DNA of 64,000 bases from Paenibacillus mangrovi (GTDB taxonomy: Bacteria > Bacillota > Bacilli > Paenibacillales > Paenibacillaceae): assembly GCF_022898935.1 (NCBI RefSeq), contig NZ_JALIRP010000003.1:1-64000 (forward strand), given 5' to 3'. Each line of letters starts with the position of its first letter. Within the stretch, counting starts at the first letter, position 1. Below the pieces are notes generated by a model. That model ran no database searches. It worked only from the letters and a program-made list of their open reading frames with translations, and was not told the DNA's origin. Shown here in pieces: positions 61,102-64,000 of this stretch. A program made the position numbers and the translations under genes.

Positions 61102-62793
61102 TTATGCCTTCAGCATGTACACCCTTGATTCATACGGGCAAAGCCGGATCGTTTGGCAGAGATCATCCTCCCCGTTAACAGGGTAGTTGGAAATCAGCAG
61201 CTCCTTTGAATCCAAATTCAGATGCTGCGGCAGCGTCAGCTCCGGCTCTTTTCCAAAAAAATTCAGGATCACCAACAAGCAGGCATCCTCCAGAGTACGG
61301 GTATACACATAGATTTCCCGATCCTCCGAAAGCAGCAGCTCATATTTTCCATACACGATGACCTCATGCTCTTTCCGCAAGGCAATCAGATTTTTATAAT
61401 AATGCAGGATGGAGTCGGGATCTTGTAAAGCATCCTCCACGTTGATCACATTATAGTTTGAATTCACCTTGATCCAAGGCTTGCCTTGGGTAAATCCCGC
61501 CTCCTTGTTATTACTCCACTGCATGGGTGTTCTGGCGTTGTCCCTGCTTTTTTTCCGGATCACCTGCATGATTGTCTCTTCGGGTACTCCCTCACTCATT
61601 TGGTCCTTATAGAAATTGAGTGTCTCCACGTCCCGGTAGTCATCAACGGATTGAAAAGCGATATTCGTCATGCCGATTTCCTCGCCCTGATAAATATACG
61701 GCGTCCCTTCCAGCATATGAATAAAGGTGGCCAGCATTTTGGCCGACTCTACGCGGTATTTTTGGTCGTCTCCAAAACGCGAAACCGGGCGAGGCTGATC
61801 ATGATTGCACCAATAATTGGCGTTCCAACCCTGCTCATGCAGTACCGTCTGCCAACTGCTTATGACCTTTTTCAGCTCAAGGAGATTCCATGGACGAACA
61901 TTCCATTTTCCCGAACCGCCGGAGACTGCATCCAGCTGCATATGCTCAAATTGGAACACCATATTCAGCTCGCCGCGCGTTTCTCCGACGTAGCTAAGAG
62001 CCTGCTCAGGGCCAATGCCTGAAGTTTCACCCACCGTCATGATATCGTAATGAAAGAGCACCTCTTTATACAGATTATTTAGCAATGTATGAACCTTATC
62101 CAGGTTGGAAAATAGTTCATAGGCGCGCACCGTCGGCAGACTGTTCGGATTCTCCCCGCTCGGCAATCCGACAGCCTTGGCAATATGTGCAATCGCATCA
62201 AAACGGAAGCCATCTACCCCTTTCTTCAGCCACCATTCCACCATCTCATGCATGCAATTGACGACATTTGGATTCTCCCAATTCAGATCCGGCTGATGCT
62301 TCGAATACAAATGCAGGTAATACTCATCCGTCGCTGCGTCATATTCCCAAACCGAGCCGCTGAAATAGGATTCCCAGTTGTTCGGCGGACCGCCGTTTTT
62401 GCCTTGGCGCCATATGTAAAAATCGCGTTTCGGATTATCCTTGGAAGCCCTGGATTCGATAAACCAGGGATGCTCGTCCGAGGTATGATTCAGCACGAGA
62501 TCCATCATGATTTTCAAACCGCGAGCATGCGCCTCCTGCAGCAGCTGGTCAAAATCATCCATCATCCCGAATTCCTTCATAATCGCCTGATAATCGCTGA
62601 TGTCGTATCCGTTGTCATGGTTCGGCGATTGATTAATGGGACACATCCAGATCACATCCACACCCAGATCCTTCAGGTAATCCAGCTTTGCCGTAATGCC
62701 GCGTAAATCGCCCATGCCGTCGCCATTCGTATCCAAAAAGCTGATCGGATAGATTTGGTATACTACGCTTTCCTTCCACCATGTTTTATTCAT
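61102..62793 (-). CDS. GH13 alpha-glucosidase (oligo-glucosidase type)
   Basis: A 563-residue cytoplasmic glycoside hydrolase of family 13. Conserved regions: WWKESVVYQIYPISFLDTNG, DLVLNHTSDEHPWF, the nucleophile Asp in VDGFRFDAIAHIAK, the acid/base Glu in IMTVGETSGIG and the third Asp in NYWCNHDQPRPVSRFG. The residue after the nucleophile is Ala, which in this group goes with alpha-1,4 preference (Val with alpha-1,6), so a maltose/maltodextrin-type glucosidase is more likely than an isomaltase. That is inference. The start has GAAAGGAG upstream. No PTS or regulator gene adjoins. Confidence 0.93.
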   Translation of the reverse strand: MNKTWWKESVVYQIYPISFLDTNGDGMGDLRGITAKLDYLKDLGVDVIWMCPINQSPNHDNGYDISDYQAIMKEFGMMDDFDQLLQEAHARGLKIMMDLVLNHTSDEHPWFIESRASKDNPKRDFYIWRQGKNGGPPNNWESYFSGSVWEYDAATDEYYLHLYSKHQPDLNWENPNVVNCMHEMVEWWLKKGVDGFRFDAIAHIAKAVGLPSGENPNSLPTVRAYELFSNLDKVHTLLNNLYKEVLFHYDIMTVGETSGIGPEQALSYVGETRGELNMVFQFEHMQLDAVSGGSGKWNVRPWNLLELKKVISSWQTVLHEQGWNANYWCNHDQPRPVSRFGDDQKYRVESAKMLATFIHMLEGTPYIYQGEEIGMTNIAFQSVDDYRDVETLNFYKDQMSEGVPEETIMQVIRKKSRDNARTPMQWSNNKEAGFTQGKPWIKVNSNYNVINVEDALQDPDSILHYYKNLIALRKEHEVIVYGKYELLLSEDREIYVYTRTLEDACLLVILNFFGKEPELTLPQHLNLDSKELLISNYPVNGEDDLCQTIRLCPYESRVYMLKA

Positions 62794-62927
62794 ATCCGTC
62801 TCCTTTCCGCCAAATCCGACATTGCTTTACAAGCCAGCGTAAACACTTTATAATTATTTTAAACCATTTTTTACATCCCCTTTCACATAGGGGCAAGTTA
62901 TTCACAAACGCATAGATAACATTCGGA

Positions 62928-62962
62928 GGAGCCTGCCACGTGCGGGCTCCGTTTGTCTTTTT
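62928..62962 (+). terminator. Orphan terminator-like hairpin upstream of the permease gene
   Basis: GGAGCC (62928-62933) pairs with GGCTCC (62945-62950) around an 11-nt loop; GTTTGTC and T8 follow on the plus strand. No plus-strand gene precedes it, so it may end a short leader RNA. The remaining gap (62794-63092) holds no gene I can support. Confidence 0.5.
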
Positions 62963-63027
62963 TTGGCCTTCTCGTCCTTGTTCGGGTGTCCGCATGTGTC
63001 AATCTTCTCCTGATGCAGAAGGAGGAA

Positions 63028-63058
63028 TTGAAGCTTGTATTAATGCGAAACCTATAAT
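63028..63058 (+). promoter_or_regulatory. Probable promoter of the ArsB/NhaD-type permease gene
   Basis: -35 TTGAAG (63028-63033), 19-nt spacer and perfect -10 TATAAT (63053-63058), about 28 nt from the predicted start site to the ATG. Confidence 0.5.
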
Positions 63059-63092
63059 TACATGCACATCCAAGAACTAAGGGGGAGAAACA

Positions 63093-64000
63093 ATGGAACA
63101 ACAAGCTATTCTTGCGATTGTTATCTTTTTAATTGCATATGCACTGATTATCTCGGAGAAAATCCATCGCACGATCGTCGCCATGATTGGCGCTGCGCTT
63201 ATGGTGATTTTCGGCATCGTAAGCCAGGAAACCGCTATCCATCATATCGATTTCAACACGCTCGGTCTCTTGATCGGGATGATGATTATCGTCAATATTA
63301 CCGCTGAAACCGGACTGTTCAAATTTGTGGCCATCTGGGCCGCCAAAAAAGCCAAAGGCCGGCCGCTCGCCATTCTGATTGCCCTTATGCTCCTAACGGC
63401 GCTGGGATCCGCTTTTCTGGACAATGTAACCACGGTACTGCTGATGGTACCCGTTACCTTTAGTATTACTCGCCAGCTGCGGGTCAATCCGCTGCCGTTC
63501 CTGATTACACAGATTATCGCTTCCAATGTCGGCGGTACCGCAACGTTAATTGGCGATCCACCGAACATTATGATCGGGAGCGCGGTTAAGGAACTGACTT
63601 TTATGGCGTTCATTCAAAATTTGATGCCGATCGCGCTGATCATCCTTGTCCTTTTGATTCCTATCTTTATTTTTATGTTCCGCAAACAGATTAAAACCAC
63701 ACCGGAGCTGATGCAGAGCATCATGGATCTGGATGAAAAAGAGCTGATTACCGACAGAAAGCTCATGGTGAAATGTTTGACCGTGCTTGGTCTTACGATT
63801 GTCGGCTTTTTCATTCACCAGCTGGTTCATATCGAATCCGCCACGGTGGCGCTCACCGGCGCCTTTCTTCTTCTCCTTCTAACCGGGGAGCATATGCTGG
63901 AGGAGGCTTTTGCCAAGGTCGAGTGGCCGACGATTTTCTTCTTTGTAGGATTGTTCATTTTGGTTGCCGGTCTGATCGAAACAGGCGTGATTTCCACGCT
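63093..64000 (+). CDS. ArsB/NhaD-type (SLC13-like) ion permease, partial
   Basis: The first 302 codons of a polytopic transporter that runs off the right edge. Features of the ion-transporter (IT) superfamily are FLIAYALIISEKIHRTIVAM, FNTLGLLIGMMIIVNITAET, the motif LTALGSAFLDNVTTVLLMVP and ASNVGGTATLIGDPPNIMIG. It resembles the YdfA/ArsB-NhaD group annotated as anion permeases or Na+/H+ antiporters; substrate is unknown. The start is ATG 63093 with GGGGGAG upstream. A cytoplasmic loop of about 35 residues (MFRKQIKTTPELMQSIMDLD) separates two helix bundles. Confidence 0.92.
   Translation, partial: MEQQAILAIVIFLIAYALIISEKIHRTIVAMIGAALMVIFGIVSQETAIHHIDFNTLGLLIGMMIIVNITAETGLFKFVAIWAAKKAKGRPLAILIALMLLTALGSAFLDNVTTVLLMVPVTFSITRQLRVNPLPFLITQIIASNVGGTATLIGDPPNIMIGSAVKELTFMAFIQNLMPIALIILVLLIPIFIFMFRKQIKTTPELMQSIMDLDEKELITDRKLMVKCLTVLGLTIVGFFIHQLVHIESATVALTGAFLLLLLTGEHMLEEAFAKVEWPTIFFFVGLFILVAGLIETGVIST

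Noticed and set aside
62800..62860. cre-like sequence in front of the alpha-glucosidase
   Set aside because: Only half of the cre consensus (GTTTACGCT) is present; too weak to list as a site.

Overview
The window looks like a chromosomal segment of a Paenibacillus-like member of the Bacillales. It has moderate GC, strong AGGAGG-type ribosome binding sites with frequent TTG and GTG starts, and SigA-type promoters. It also has a guanine-class purine riboswitch, a T-box leader, and Bacillales hallmarks: YneF, EcsAB, BdbCD, a CGC bacilliredoxin, a KinB-like sensor kinase and surface proteins ending in copper-amine-oxidase-N-like domains. The genus is inferred from gene content; no database was searched. 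I saw no insertion sequence, prophage, CRISPR array, tRNA gene or replication origin.

Layout: (1) 1-480 holds the 5' end of a 16S rRNA gene on the minus strand with two tandem rrn promoters. (2) 605-2343 is a riboswitch-controlled purine permease. (3) 2411-5646 is a D-amino-acid catabolic operon (PLP enzyme, N-acyl-D-amino-acid deacylase, RidA). (4) 6193-7790 is guaA. (5) 7810-12306 is a MoxR / DUF58 / transglutaminase operon, followed by a polysaccharide deacetylase, a DedA protein and a MarR/MFS efflux pair. (6) 16848-18547 is a peroxiredoxin divergent from an LCP-family gene, with three Spo0A-box-like sites between them, then hemL. (7) 20048-21533 is trpS behind a Trp T-box, with an extra Trp-Trp-Trp leader ORF overlapping the trpS start. 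(8) 21640-28221 is mostly minus-strand housekeeping: SGNH hydrolase, IMPase, UvsE, Ddl and an amidase. (9) 28508-36675 holds acnA, a GntR operon, a hydrolase remnant, an S9 peptidase and an IclR regulator whose predicted operator matches one in front of acnA. (10) 36874-46615 holds folE, yneF, an HD-GYP variant, a QueG-Ogt fusion, lepB, sodA, mutY, acpS and a bacilliredoxin. (11) 46753-58506 holds a KinB-like kinase, a flavoprotein, ecsAB, MarR and MFS genes, bdbCD and a free-methionine-R-sulfoxide reductase. (12) 58577-64000 holds a MutS2-like protein without an Smr domain, a long structured intergenic element, a GH13 alpha-glucosidase and the start of an ArsB/NhaD-type permease.

The most noteworthy item is the trpS locus. 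The synthetase carries a Cys pattern like the [4Fe-4S] TrpRS of Thermotoga. It is preceded by a T-box with a UGG specifier and then by a short ORF with its own Shine-Dalgarno, whose codons 5-7 are all UGG and which runs out of frame across the trpS ribosome binding site. This suggests two-tier sensing: tRNA charging by the T-box, and ribosome stalling by the leader peptide. Other points of interest are the QueG-alkyltransferase fusion, the shared GTTTCA-N5-TGAAAC operator of the IclR gene and acnA, the terminator-like hairpin in the mutS2-like leader, and the roughly 147-nt rod-like inverted repeat downstream of the alpha-glucosidase.
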